A stretch of DNA of 64,000 bases from NCBI RefSeq assembly GCF_030272615.1, contig NC_081413.1, positions 441,777,038 to 441,841,037 of the forward strand. Reading direction: 5' to 3'. Shown here in pieces: positions 1 to 11,928 of the stretch. This stretch comes from Cryptomeria japonica. Taxonomy: Eukaryota > Streptophyta > Pinopsida > Cupressales > Cupressaceae. Below the pieces are notes generated by a model that searched no databases, was not told the DNA's origin, and saw only the letters and a program-made list of their open reading frames with translations. Position 1 is the first letter of the stretch; each line of letters begins with the position of its first letter. Position numbers and translations under genes: made by a program.

Positions 1-775
1 TGTTTAGCCATATGCCCAAATTTATTGTAAACAAAACATCTACCATTGAATTTATAAGCATTATATTGCCTTACTGGTTTCCTCTGTTCTGATGAGTTCT
101 ACATACCGATTGTCTAATCTTCATTTGCAGTACTAGAGCTTTCACCTGTACAAATCCAAGTCCTCTAGAGTCATCAATTTGTGTTTGTCTTTTCAATGTC
201 ATCCAACTGTGCAACACTAATCCTAACCTTTTCTTTATACTCACTTGTAGTAGTCAGATCATCTCTTAGAGTAGTTATTTATCTTTCAAGTTATTGTTCA
301 TTGTTCCGGGAGTGTGCCAAATCAGTTCTCAACAAATTATTCTCATGAGTCAATCTACCACATTCATCAAATTTGTTCTTCGAAGATATGACAAGATTGT
401 CTTCCTTCTTCTTTCTATCTTCAATATCTTTTGATAACCTCATAGTCAGATCTTGCATTTCATTCTTCATGAGCATGTTTGCTTGACTTAGTTTTTGACA
501 TTGTTCCTTAAGAGCGTTCTTCTCCTCATCATCCGATTTTTGCAAAAGTTCTTTTCCCTTGTCTTGAGCAGATGATAACCTTTCTTACAGGATAAGAATG
601 AATTCATTTGTAGAATTCAATTCTTCTTACAATTTCAAGTTCTTCATTCTTTCAGCATCATAATCCTCAGGAGCCATCTCAAGTTGCTTCTCCATAGCCA
701 TGTTCAAACTTTCCATTTTCAGGATCTTCCTCAAGTTGTTAAACTTCTTTTGAGGCACCAAGCTCTGATACCAAT
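1..775 (-). pseudogene. Gag-like coiled-coil/zinc-knuckle frame of copia-type element A (5' part)
   Basis: This is the start of the internal region of an element running leftwards out of the window. Just after the primer site at 762-773 the minus strand reads as a Lys/Glu-rich coiled coil. The longest open piece is 545-291 (84 codons), and related sequence with stops lies on both sides. At about 30-5 it reaches a zinc-knuckle-like motif (CFVYNKFGHMAK) in which the second cysteine is tyrosine. I see no copia gag N-terminal (UBN2-like) domain before the coil, although elements C, F and G have one there. Several in-frame stops make it a pseudogene. It could be a non-autonomous element carrying its own structural protein, or a rearranged gag. 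The downstream half is outside the window. Confidence 0.55.
762..773 (-). other. Primer binding site of element A (tRNA-iMet type)
   Basis: The minus strand reads TGGTATCAGAGC two bases inside the LTR edge. This is the usual copia primer site, complementary to the 3' end of initiator methionine tRNA. It fixes the element's orientation and the LTR boundary at 776. Confidence 0.85.
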
Positions 776-1684
776 TGTTGGGATCCAAGAACACTAAGAG
801 TGGGGGGGGGGGGGGGGGTGTGAATCAGTGTTCTGCTGGTATGAACAATTTTTATCCTTTTATACCATACACATATAAATCAATAAAAAATAAACATATA
901 ACAAGAAGCAAATAAACCATCCACATAAATGAAAACCATAACACACATAATTTATATGTGGAAAACCTCTAAGAGGAAAAACCACGGTGGGATTTGTGAC
1001 CCACAATATCAGTTCACTAGCCATATGAAAATATATTACATATAATAGGGGCCTGCACATGCAGGAAGGCACACTGCCTAGAGAATACTGCTCATCACTA
1101 AAGAGCCTCACTAACTACAAGATTTTTGCTAAAGTAAATTACTGAAAATGAACTCAAGAATGCATCTGCTATGCCAAATAGAGTTCCGATTCTGTCTCTT
1201 CTTTGTACCGGTTCATAATCCTTGAACTACTATCGGTATCTCTTCTCCTCCAAGAGTGCTTTCCAAGCTATCTACAGATCATTGCATGATATAACATTCA
1301 CATACAAAATGATCTTCATACATATATTTCACATCATAGAGTTCTACTATATTTTCCTATATCCACACATTTCATCTCTTTCAAAATAACCTAGCAGACT
1401 GACCTATATACCTATTACAAATAATATGCGTTATGTCAGCTTATAATACATTTACAAAATATATTCAAAAAAGCCTTGACAATAATTACAAAATGATTCA
1501 TTAAGTAAATCCTCCTTGATGTCAGCTTCTAATGAAGTATTGATGCCGATGCCGGTGCCAGTGTCGGTGTAGCCCTGAATGCTCCAAAGTCACTATCTAC
1601 TGGTATATGCCTCCTAGCACTGGTATATGACTTCATCTGATCTTGTTGCCATCAATGCCATCAAAATGAATCAAATGAGTGTCA
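776..1684 (-). repeat. 5' LTR of element A
   Basis: The inner edge is a TG at 776 next to the primer site, and the minus-strand LTR ends ...CCCAACA. The LTR carries the features shared by the other copia LTRs here: a homopolymer tract near the U5 end (G-run on the plus strand) and the block around 955-1085 (accacggtggg, gtgggatttgtgaccc, gcctgcacatgcaggaaggcacac). The outer edge is not certain. I place it at 1684 because a minus-strand TG occurs there, and no second LTR is available to confirm it. Confidence 0.65.
802..818. repeat. Run of 17 G in the LTR of element A
   Basis: An uninterrupted G homopolymer on the plus strand (C on the coding strand of the element). The same place in the other copia LTRs has 6 to 8 of these bases, so this copy appears expanded. 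Its length may also be a sequencing artefact. Confidence 0.8.
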
Positions 1685-2073
1685 ATTTATAATAGGTCCT
1701 ACCCAAGGAACACATGTGATCAAATGAAGGATAATTCTATGCAAGAAAGGACACCATGTTATGAAAAATACAACACATAAAAGAAAAGGTGAATCGTTAG
1801 AAAGAGGAAAGGGATAGAAAATTATTATTTCCCCTCAATAATGGAGACAAGAATAAATAGAGTTTTATGCTGCTCACTAAGTATGATTGCACCTAAAATT
1901 GTACCACCATGTATGACAAGAAGCCCCCAGTAGGTAAGCTAACAATGTCACATAGTGAGGAGCAACATAATAGGAACTTGAATGTTATTTGAAATGATCA
2001 TATGAAATATGCTATTCATTGACACATGTTAATTTTATGATACCTAAATCAATATATTTTTATATTTTAGTTT
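1685..2073. other. AT-rich stretch without a recognisable gene
   Basis: It lies between the LTR of element A and the readable part of gypsy fragment B. It may be the downstream continuation of B, but I see no domain and no reading frame worth reporting. Confidence 0.4.
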
Positions 2074-3303
2074 CTAAAGCTTGACATTTATTGGTAGAAT
2101 GGCCATGGATTTGATGATACTTGAAAAAATTAGAAGTTTCAAGATGTTGTTTATGAACTTCCTTCTTTGTTTAAGCCAAAGAAGAGAAATTAAATTGGCG
2201 TGGAGGTCAAAAAAAATATTATCTTGTTGTAATTCCTTATTGGAATAATAAGGCATGGACTCACTAGACAATGGAGGAGGGGATTCCATTAAAGGATGAC
2301 TTTGGAAGCCTAGACCTTGTTTGAAAAAGTGTGATGTAGATATCTTATGATCATCAAAACTTTGTTGCACACATCCTAAACCATGTCCATTGTATCCATG
2401 TATAGATATTGAAATGCCTAGAGGAGAGGGTTCATTCTTAGTATAAAAATCTAAAGAGCCACCATCATTAACAAGACATGTGTTGGAAGGAAAGGTGGGA
2501 TTTTATTTAGATGAAGATTAGATAAAATACACACATGGCTCCTTCAAGGCTTCATTCTTAGATTGAGGGTTATGATACCCCTTGAAGGAGGGTGTTAAGT
2601 CTAATTTACCTCAATTTCTCGCTATGAAAGCATCATTTATAGAAGATTGTGTTGTGGAAGGAATCATAGTATTAAAGGGGGAAATGCATACCAATTCATC
2701 ATGGATGAAACAATTAGGGTCAACCTTTATTATGTGAAGTTCATTGATATATATGAATTTGATTGTATGATGAAGGGTAGAAGGAACTTATTTCATAGCA
2801 TTAATCCACGGTCTACCTAGAAGAATTTTATAATTAAGATGGTTGGGCATGACATAAATAGGAGTAGGTAAAGTTACAGGTTCTAATTTGACAGGTAATA
2901 TGACTATACCAAGTGACTCTCTAGGAACAAATGTTATCAAAGCCATGAACAAAAAGACGATTAGGTTGAATAAAAGAATAATATAAATTTATCTTATCTA
3001 CTAAGTCAACAGAACAAATGTTAAGTGCTGATCCATTATCAATTAAAGTACCTCTTATCTTTTGTTCATAAATGAAAGGAGAAATCATAAGGGGATCATC
3101 TCTATGTTTTACCTCTATAGAAGGAAATTAATCTTGTGAGACTATAATATCATTTAGTTTAGAAGAAGGATGGGGAACCACCATTTGGAAGGATCCTTGG
3201 ATCAACCTATGGTGTGAAGGTGAATTTTGAATAAATTCCCAAGGAGAAATCTTAGGTAAGATATCATGGAGTTTCTCAACAAGATTAGGCTCCCTATAAA
3301 CAT
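2074..3303 (-). pseudogene. Gypsy fragment B, protease and decayed G-patch region
   Basis: Read on the minus strand from 3303 downwards, this is the protease part of a Ty3/gypsy polyprotein. The catalytic motif IDNGSALNICS lies at about 3040-3005. Further on is the family's C-terminal protease motif LLGRPWINAMK with PST and IKF following, at about 2850-2770. A stretch around 2420-2300 (IHGYNGHGLGC ... QGLGF) keeps the glycine spacing of a G-patch, as in element E. The frame is broken by stops and at least one frameshift near 2920. The N-terminal side continues at 52274-53156, because copia C inserted between the two parts. No reverse transcriptase follows, so this is a remnant. It is the oldest layer of the nest. 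Confidence 0.75.
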
Positions 3304-3308
3304 GTTTC

Positions 3309-4675
3309 TATTGGCATTTGCATGAATATTGCATTAATGATATGTTATATTGTCATTGATGTCAATTGAATTGGTAATGATATTATTGATATTGTTGTAA
3401 TATTGTTACTGTAACTAGTAGGAAGAATTTGTGAGGAAAATCGGTAACCGATGTAAAGGTGTAAATCTTATCTATTGTTGTAACCGGTAAACCCTACCAG
3501 TTGTTTTTGATAAACCCTAACCAATTAAGTTTGGTGAATTGGTTACATTAATTTATGATCTGATGATGAGTGGGAATGATGATGACACACATGATTATTG
3601 TATGAAGACAATTCCAAGATATTTTGGCAAGTTGTGGTAAAATTTTTTGTCTAGGGAATGAGAAAATGTATTGCATCTAATGCAAAACACGTGATGAGTT
3701 ACTAAGTTCAATGAAGTGGTGATCAAGGAGTAATCAAGGTTTTCTTTATTGATGTGTAGAGATTTCTATATAATTCAATTGTCATACTTGAACCTAATTT
3801 GTTTGTAATCTCGATAAGAGTTAGGTTTCTATTGTGTTACTGACCTGATTGATTTGTATATAAGGTCGATGAATTTGTTTAATTTTAAGAGAGTTGGAAA
3901 AGAGATAGACACAGTTTAGTTGAGTGTGTGGTTTGCTAACTGGATGATGTATCTGCAGTTTGAGTAAAGGTAGATAGGAGCATGAAATGGATTTGATCAA
4001 GCAAGTGTAGTGCTATTCAGACAGATCAACAAACTCTTGTTGTTTTCGAACAATTACAACATAATTGAAATCCCCTAACTGGGTAAGCTCTAACAAGCTT
4101 GGTGGTATTCAAATCCTCTAACAAGGTAGTCCACTAGATTGGATTTTCAAATCCTCTATTGAGGTTACTCCTTACAGGGTATTGCTTCTAACAAGGCATT
4201 TGTAGTCAATCCCTTAACTAGGTGATTCCTAAGAGGACCAGTTCTTAACAAGACTTTTTATAAATCTTTAATAGGCTAGGATCCTTACAGGGCCGACTTT
4301 AGAAGAGTTCAGATATTATCTTGTGAGTCTCATCTCACTGTGGTTTTTACCTATTTGGGTTTCCATGCCAAAAATATTTGGGTCAATTGGTGAATGTTTT
4401 TGTGGTTATATTTTCATGGCTGATTTACTTAACTAATTAACTATTTTTGGATAAGTCATGATAACCGGTAGTATTGAGATATGAAGAAGTTGTTTACTAT
4501 TAACTTGTTGTAACAGACAACTAGTTTATCTTATGAGTTTTTATCTTGATAGAGTTATTATTCTAAGCTTACTTTGAGAGATTGATTGGTGAAGTTTATT
4601 ATCAGTTTTTCTATGTACTGATTTAGCCCCCCTCTCAGTAGTTGACCATATACTTATTCTTTCATCATACCATCA
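3309..4675 (+). repeat. 5' LTR of element C
   Basis: It matches 50901-52268 along its whole length. The expected TG start has mutated to TA (TATTGGCATT here against TGTTGGCATT in the 3' copy), and it ends ...CCATCA. The target duplication on its left confirms the edge. A run of 6 C at 4627-4632 precedes CTCTCAGTAG near the end, as in the other copia LTRs of the window. Confidence 0.93.
3857..3865 (+). promoter_or_regulatory. TATA-like box in the LTR of element C
   Basis: TATATAAGG lies in the middle of the LTR in a plausible U3/R position. The 3' LTR has a mutated counterpart (TATTTAAGG near 51447). This call rests on the motif only. Confidence 0.45.
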
Positions 4676-4677
4676 AT

Positions 4678-4689
4678 TGGTATCAGAGC
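4678..4689 (+). other. Primer binding site of element C (tRNA-iMet type)
   Basis: TGGTATCAGAGC begins two bases after the 5' LTR end. Confidence 0.9.
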
Positions 4690-4744
4690 ATTTTAGGTCC
4701 TCTAAGTTCTAAGCCTATAAACTTGAGGAAAAGATTTGCTGATC

Positions 4745-5582
4745 ATGATGAAGAAGGAAGGTCCGAAGTTTAATAGAGAAAACTATAGGATATGGAGTGA
4801 TAGAATGGAAATTTATATCAAGTCTGGGAAGTCAATATTGGGAACATGTCGATACTAAGTATGTTGCAGCTACTAGGATGTTGACTGATGATCAGAATAA
4901 AGAGAAACAAGAAAATCATCAAGAATTGGAGGCTATTATTAGTTCTTTGTCTGATGCAGAGTATGTAGATGTTCATGGTCTTGAAACTGCATATGAGGGA
5001 TGGAAAAAACTTGAAGAGATTTATAGCGGTGATGAACATGTTAAGATTTATAAAGAGGAGAGTCTAAGAGGAAAGTTTGATGACATGCAGATGGATGAAG
5101 GTGAGAATATCCAACAGTATGGTCAAAGGATAAAAGAGATAGTTGGTGAAATTAAGAGTGTAGGAGGTAAAGTGGAATATTCCACAATGATCAATAAGGT
5201 ACTGAGAACCCTCCTACCGATCTACGCTATCAGAGTTGCAGCTATTCAGGAGCTGAATTCCATTGATAAAACTAAGGTAACTCTTGACTCCATCATTGGC
5301 AAGCTTACTGCTTTTGAATAAAATGTTTATGATGGTAATGTACAAAATTCCAAGTTTGCATTTAGAGCTTCTATTTCTAACCCATCTATGAGGAAAAGTA
5401 GAGATGCCAGTCACAGTTATGAATCCAGATCGAGCAGAGAAGCTGATGATGAAGACAATTTAGTTGAGCTTGAAGCATTGTTGGCCAAGTGGTTGCCTAG
5501 AGGGACAGGTAAATATAAGGACAAATTACCTTTGAAATGTTTTGCATGCAACAAGATTGGACACATTGCTTCTAATTGGTGA
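4745..5582 (+). pseudogene. gag of copia element C
   Basis: This is the copia capsid polyprotein, which in a live element forms the particle that packages the RNA. The likely start is the ATG pair at 4745/4748, 56 bases after the primer site. The first line reads like the conserved gag opening (F-x-x-E-N-Y-x-I-W-x-x-R-M). A frameshift near 4820 moves to the frame that is open from 4797 to 5321. This holds the helical gag core, including the E-x-V-x-x-L-x-x-x-L-P-like region near 5200. A TAA at 5319 then interrupts it. The frame resumes to a zinc knuckle (CFACNKIGHIASNW) whose final cysteine is lost, and ends at tandem TGA codons. Confidence 0.85.
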
Positions 5583-7454
5583 TAATGAGCACAAACAAGA
5601 GAAATTCAAGAAGTACAAGGGTAAAGGAAAAAGAGATTGTCTTATTGCTATTGATGGTGGTAAGACTGATGAGGAATCCGATGGTGATGCTAATGAAGAT
5701 ATTGTGTTTGCAGCCATTAAGGAAGAGATGCTAGACCAGAAGGCATTAATATCCAGGATGGATAACAATGATGATTGGATCATTGATAGTGGTTGTTCAC
5801 ATCACATGACCGGTTATCAGAGAAAATTTATTTCTCAGAAGGAATTTGATGGCAAAGTTGTAAGATTTGGTAATGACTCACCCTGCATGGTTAAAGGTAA
5901 GGGAACTATTTATCTTAATGGAAAGAGTAGTGCAGATGATGTCTACTTGGTTAAAGGTCTAAAGCACAATCTTTTAAGTGTGGCATAACTCAATGACAGA
6001 GGATACCCATTCAAATTTAAAAATGGTATGTGTAAGATCTATGAAAATAAAGGTGAACTGATTGCAGCCGGGAAGCAAACTAAAGGTAACTTGCTTCATC
6101 TTAATCCTAAAGTTAACAACTATTTAATTGCAAAGATAGATGATAGTTGGCTTTGGCATAGAAGATTTTGTCATATAAACTTTGATAACATTGTTAAAGT
6201 GAGTAAGTCCAAGATAGTGAGAGGTTTTCCTCAGTTAGACAAACTGGTTAATGCTCTATGCAAAGAATGTCAGTTGAGAAAGATGACATCCTCAAATTTC
6301 AATAACAAATCTTTTTCAGTGGAACATTTGTTAGATTTGGTTCATATAGATCTTGTGGACCAATAAGAACAGAAAGTATTCAAGGTGATAGATATTTCAT
6401 GATCTTCATTGATGATTTATCAAGGATGATGTGGGTCACATTCTTGAAGGATAAGACTGAAGATTTTGGTAAGTTCAAGGCATTCAAGGCCTTAGCTGAG
6501 AAAGAGAGCGGTAAGAAGATAAAGTGTTTGAGGATAGATCAGGGTGGTGAATTTACTTCTAAGGAATTCACTAGGTATTGTGAATGAAATGGTATCAAGC
6601 GGTAGGTTTCTACACCAAGGACACCACAATAGAATGGTATCACAGAGAGGAACAACTGATCAGTTGTTGAAGCTGCTAGGATGATGTTGATACAAGGAGG
6701 TATAGCAAAAAATTTCGGGAGAGAAGTTGTTAGCACAATTGTCTACACTATGAACCAAATTCTAGTAATGAGAGGTAAGAACAAGACTCCTTATGAATAT
6801 TGGTATGGTAGATCACCTGATGTTAATTATTTCTGAATATTTGGAAGCAAATATTTTATTAAGAGAGGCGATTAGATTAGAAAATTTGAGGCTAAAAGTG
6901 ATGAAGGTATATTTCTTGGCCATTCCACCAAGAGTAAGACCTACAAGTGTTTTAACAACCGGACACAGAGAATTTTGAGAGTGCTAATGTTTGAGTGGAT
7001 GAATTTTCTAAAGTCTCAAAAGAAACCAATTCAGAGAAAAAGGATGAAGATCCTTGCATTTTAATTTTGGAAGCAAAAACTATAAAATCAGAAACCAGCA
7101 AAGCAAATAATGATGTACCAGTCCAAGCGGAACAAATAAATTCAAAAGAAGATGATGATAATGAAGAAGCTGAACTTGAAGACAATGATCATGCTATTCC
7201 AAGATATGTAAGACTGAATCACAATCATGAATAGATTATTGGGGATAAGGATGTTGGAGTACTAACCAGAAGAAGAATCAAAGAAAATTCTTGCATGATC
7301 TTTACTATTGAACCAAGAACTCCTAAGGAAGCATGTGGTGATGATCATTGGGTTAAAGCTATGGAGGAGGAATTAGATTAAATTGAGAAGAACAACACAT
7401 GGACATGGGTACCCCGATCGGTAAATAGAAATGTGATAAGAACTAAGTGGGTTT
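5583..7454 (+). pseudogene. pol of copia element C, protease-integrase and start of RT
   Basis: The protease motif WIIDSGCSHHMTG lies at about 5775-5813 with its catalytic Asp intact. Integrase follows. Its HHCC zinc region (LWHRRFCHINF ... CKEC) spans about 6150-6270, and the catalytic core is at 6399-6700, with MIFIDDLSRMMW, then IDQGGEF, then a broken PQ-stop-NG segment near 6630. An acidic linker at 6995-7234 leads to the start of the RT domain (WVKAMEEELD ... NTW, then the TKWV motif). There the copy is cut by element D within the codons after TKWV. Stops and at least four frame changes break it. The rest of RT is at 49175. Confidence 0.87.
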
Positions 7455-7839
7455 TGTTCTCACTGTTTAAAATTGGATATTCTTGTTCTATAATTGGCTA
7501 CAAGTTTGCAAAAAATGTGTCTAGTATGGCCTTATTGCCTCTGATTTTCTTGGTCAGAAGAGGGTTTAAGGTTTTCGAGTTTTAACCCTTCCTATGTTTG
7601 CAAATAACCCTTATGTTCTATTTCTAAGTTACTTTTACCACTTAAGGAAGGGTCGGTCTATTGTGAAAAGTGTTCCCCCATTAGTTATTTCCCTAGGCGG
7701 TCCCTTAATATTTTAAATCTGTGCACCTTTACCTTTATCTTGTTTTAATGTTTATCAAGGCCCTTACTTATTGTGCAACTCATTGTTAGTCTTGTGGTTG
7801 TCATTGTTTTGCTAGGCAAAGATGCTAGCAAGTTAATGT

Positions 7840-9240
7840 TCGCGAAGTAGTGAAAAGGCTAGGCGGGCCCGACCAGATGGATTGACCATTAGATAAAAGG
7901 ACTACATCTTGTTTTAAATCTAATGGCTCGCATTGATTCACTAGCCCGAGATGTGGGTGAAATAAGTTCTGTGAAACAGTGAAAGACTTAACGGGTCCCA
8001 GAGGCGAGCGACTTTTTTGGTTAAAGGATGATCGGTTTAGAAAAGATCAAATGACTCGCGTTGATTCGCGGCCAAAAGATGCACATGTTCTACCTTTTGC
8101 AAAGTAGCGAAAAGGTGGTGGGCCCAAGCGAGGTGGTCATAGCAAGGGTAACCGACGAGAAAGTTCCTAAGATCCAACATATATCACTGCTTCACGAAGA
8201 TAAGTAACTTGATTTTTAAGGTTTGGGAAATGGAGAAAGGAGCCGGTGGGCCCGAAGGATAGGTAGGTCATAAAGTTAAAGACCGATTAAGTATGATTTA
8301 ATCAGATGGTTGTCGTGGATTCGTGGCCTAAATTAAAGTGGAGATTAGTGATTGCGAAATGGCAAAAGACATGTGGTGGGTCCAATGGCGCTTAACTGGC
8401 AGTCTAGTGGTAGGTCCGGGTGGTGATGACGGAGTAGTGACATGGTGCTCGATGTGGCGAATTTCGATGAAAGTGCCTATTCGATGAGACCTTTAGACTG
8501 CTCACTGAAGAAGAAATTCCACTGAAAGATTGAGACCAAACTACTGAGGTGGCAGACACGAAGGCATGACATGGCAGACCATATGGTTTGTTTCGTGGAT
8601 TGTAAGGGTGACCTTTCAAGCACGCATGGTTCTGAAGGGTATAATGAGGTCCCACCTTCGATCAACCAGTAGTTATGTGGAGAATAGTGAAGTAAAAAAC
8701 GTGGCAGTTTCAGAATGGAACCTGATGGAACTTCCTGAGAAAATGGCTGACTGCCACATGGCATTTGTTAACCAGTGATGAAATAAAGCAAGTGATCTCC
8801 AAGATAAAGGGCCCACTTGAAGGGTCTAAAGCATGTTAAAAGGTGTTCATCTCATGGTCGATCCAATGATTGTTGTTGTTTCGTGGCCTGAAGATGCCTG
8901 CAGCTTAGTCTCTACGAAATGGCCAAAACCATTAGCCGTCAAGGTGATGCATGGTTAGTTAATAAGACAAACAATCATTGTTGGAGATAAAGACCGGGCA
9001 GGTAGATCATGATCTAATGGCCGGAATTGCTTCGCAAAAGAAAATTGCACAACGTTTAAGGCTCGCGAAGTAACAAAAAGAAGGTAGGGCCCATCACTAA
9101 CACAGAAAGACCGGATGGAATAAAAGTAGCGCAAGTTCCCATGATCCAATGATTGTCGTTGTTTCATGAAAGAAAGGTGTGGAAGTTTTAAGCTTTGCGA
9201 AATAGTGAAACAACAAAAAAGAGGAAATACTTAGAGAATT
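7840..9240 (+). repeat. Diverged tandem repeat in the 5' LTR of element D
   Basis: A repeating pattern of roughly 115-130 bp. Each unit carries a gcgaaatrgcgaaaag-like core, often followed by gtgggccc, and then a gatctaatgg...cattgcttcgtggcc segment. Core copies can be read near 7845, 8101, 8228, 8352, 8912, 9063 and 9196. The units are too diverged to count exactly by eye. They lie just upstream of the LTR-encoded frame and are repeated in the 3' LTR at 36230-37640. Confidence 0.7.
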
Positions 9241-9550
9241 TATGATCCGTTGGAGCTCGTTTTTTAATTTGATTTGTGAATTCAATTCTGAGGTGATGAC
9301 TGAAGCATGCGGGATTAATTTCTAAAATTCAATGCCTACTTGCCGTATTAGAGTCCACATCAACTTGAATGTTGGCATCATTTCAACGAAGTCTGTTGTA
9401 GAGCAATTGGTGCGGAGCGCTTTTTCTTCAGGCGAATAATAGGTTTTTGTGCTTTTTCTTGCCAATTCTGGTTTGAATTCGGTGATTGTTGTGTGAATTG
9501 TTTCATTAGAGGTCTGTTCGTGTCTCAATTGATATAGTTGCATTATTAAG

Positions 9551-11462
9551 ATGGCACCAAGAAGGGTGTTGACAAGAAAAGTGAATTACCAGGAAAGGAA
9601 CATTTGTGATGATTTTTTGGAATGGTTAACTATGTCAACCAATGACAGGGCTAAAGCTAAAGAATTAGTACCAAAGAACCCTACTCTTAGAATTGGGGAT
9701 GGTTTATATGATAAAGGTAATTGGTTAAGGGATCCAGAAATAGGGATGTCAGGTTTAGGATTGTTCAAAGTAGGTTTTGGTCAGAGACATTCCCTTGCCC
9801 CTTTAAATAGCATATGGGAATTGGATGTGGGGAAGCTTGTGGTCCCTGGTGTATTCATGGATGTTGATTTGTTGATCCTGATTGCACAAAATTATGACCC
9901 TATAGCTAGATGTATCAGGAATGTGAAGGGATCACCCCTAATTGAAATAAATGATGATGAATTCAGAAATGTATTTAAGCTCAGTGAAGCTTCAAATCTG
10001 TTAGAGCCTATTGATTTTGAGTCATTAGCCCAGGTCTATAATGCTCAAAGGGATCACCTTAGGAGTGGCCCATTGAAAGAGTTCTTTGTTAAGATAGGAG
10101 GGTTAATAGTTGTAGGCCCCAGTACAATGGAACCTTTCTCCCTAAATCTATTTACTCTAAGAGCTAAGGGTATGTGTTGGGAACTGTGTCAGATTTTTGG
10201 AGAAGATGCTGAGAAAAACATGCGAACCCATTAAATGTTGATGATTTCACAAATTCTAAACCCCTCCCTGGCAATAACATTTGATTATGTGCCATACCTT
10301 AATTGATGCAATTCATGCAGAGCTAGTAGATTCTAGTCTCCTAGGAGGCATGATTCTAAGAAGAGTCCAAGACATAGGAGGGTGGAAGTTGCAAGCACGG
10401 TCTTGGAAACTACAAAGTTCATTGTGGAAGTAGTAGAAAAGGAGGCAAAAGAGAAGGCTAATCTCCAGTTAAAATTGCAAACTATCTTAAGGGCTTACAA
10501 TGAGGCCAAAGAAGGATTAGCCAACAAAGACAGTATTATTACTAGACTTCAGAGTCAGTTGGCAGGGCAGCACCATCCAAGTGAATCCTCTACTCTCCTG
10601 ATAGCCTCCTCTCCAGCAAGACCTCCACCTACCAGTCCCATTGTAGAATATCCCCCTTCTCCTATGCCTTTTGGTTTCTAGTCAGCTGAAACTGTCCGAC
10701 ATGAGTTGGAAAAGTTGAAACAAGCTCAAGTCTTGTTTGCAAGCAAGTATGAAGAAAAGATAAAAGCCATAATTTTGAAGTTTGCTGATTCGGTCAAGGC
10801 CTCTATTGTACACATTTATATGAAAAGGATCTTGAATTTCCTGATTGATTAAAGGGATGATGAAACCACCTTGGAACCAATCCTTAATAAGTGGATGCCT
10901 AGAGGTAAGGAGTTAGAGCTTATGTGCTCATCCCATGCAGATGCAAAGGAAAATGATAATCTTAGGTCCACTAGTGAGTTTATAAAAGAAATGAATATAC
11001 TCTGAGAGGAAAGCGCAGGTGTAAAAAGAAAAGCCCAACTATATAGAAAAGAATATTCTAAATCACAAATATGAATTGTTTCTAGGTGGTTTTGTTGGTC
11101 CAATTCAATTAAAAGAGGAGAAGGTATGGCTAGAAGAGATGGACCACAAATTGTCCCAAAGGGTTAATGAAATCATTAACACTGATGACACATCCTTGTT
11201 TGTCCAAACAATTGAAGAGATTGAAAAGGTGAAATCGCATTATGGTTTCATAGAAATAGAAATTGGGCAGTTAAGGGTCACTTGGAAAAGGCTAGAAGGA
11301 ATGAAATAGAAGATTATTAGCTTTGCTTGGCCAAGTGATGATGTGTTCCAGGAGTGGAAGGATAAATATATCAGACAACAAGAAGATACTCCAGAGCAAA
11401 TAGAAAAAGTTGCAGCAGAACAACAAACTGAAGAGGCCATTGATATTGGAAAAGACTTGTAA
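9551..11462 (+). pseudogene. LTR-encoded protein frame of element D, 5' LTR copy
   Basis: The start is an ATG in good context (aagATGGCA). The first 227 codons (9551-10234) are uninterrupted and give a globular, leucine-rich segment opening MAPRRVLTRK. I recognise no family. Comparison with the 3' LTR shows a TAC-to-TAA stop at about 10232, a one-base insertion near 10302, and then loss of about 1.7 kb. After the deletion the frame resumes at 10382 in the coiled-coil part (AKEKANLQLKLQT), runs through a Ser/Pro-rich linker to a TAG at 10679, and ends in a charged helical tail (11076-11309 open) with a final TAA at 11460. Some codons that are stops in the 3' copy are sense here, for example Gln, Trp and Gln near the start. 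Confidence 0.75.
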
Positions 11463-11920
11463 CTATTTCTTGGAGTATTGCAGTTTGTTACAAACTTTGT
11501 TAGGAATGTCCGAAGCTTGTATGCATCCATAATGTTATAAATGGATACCAAGACTAGTGTAAAAAGGGATCACAAGAATTTTGTAAAGAAACTCTGGCAA
11601 AATATACTTAGCTTTTCCTGGTTTTAAGGAGATTGCTCCGAGTTATGTAATATTTTTTTAGGAATGAATATGAATATACAAATCAAAGTTTAGGCCTAAA
11701 ATTCCTTTGTCTTCTAGTGTTCATTCTTTAGTTTGCTGGTTTCATTTGGATAATCTAGGGTTGTTAGAATGAACATGGATTGTAAGGCAATCTTGTAGAT
11801 GTTATTTCTGGCTTTTCTCTTCAAGAGAGGGTTTAAATGTGCATGAAATACTTTTGTCAGTAAGACTATTGTTTGTTTTTATGAATATGATGAATTGTTT
11901 TAGTTGAATGGGAGAGGATC

Positions 11921-11928
11921 TATATATA
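11921..11928 (+). promoter_or_regulatory. TATA-like box near the 3' end of D's LTR
   Basis: TATATATA lies about 450 bases before the LTR end, a usual promoter distance for plant LTRs, and it is conserved in the 3' LTR (ctatatatatg, near 48723). If this is the true promoter, the long reading frame upstream belongs to U3. Confidence 0.45.

Noticed and set aside
860-1111. Hydrophobic 83-codon minus-strand frame, considered as a membrane protein
   Set aside because: It lies wholly in the LTR of element A and overlaps the conserved copia LTR block.
8404-8778. Overlapping frames on both strands in the LTR repeats of D
   Set aside because: They arise from the GC-richer tandem repeat units and are not kept in the other LTR copy.
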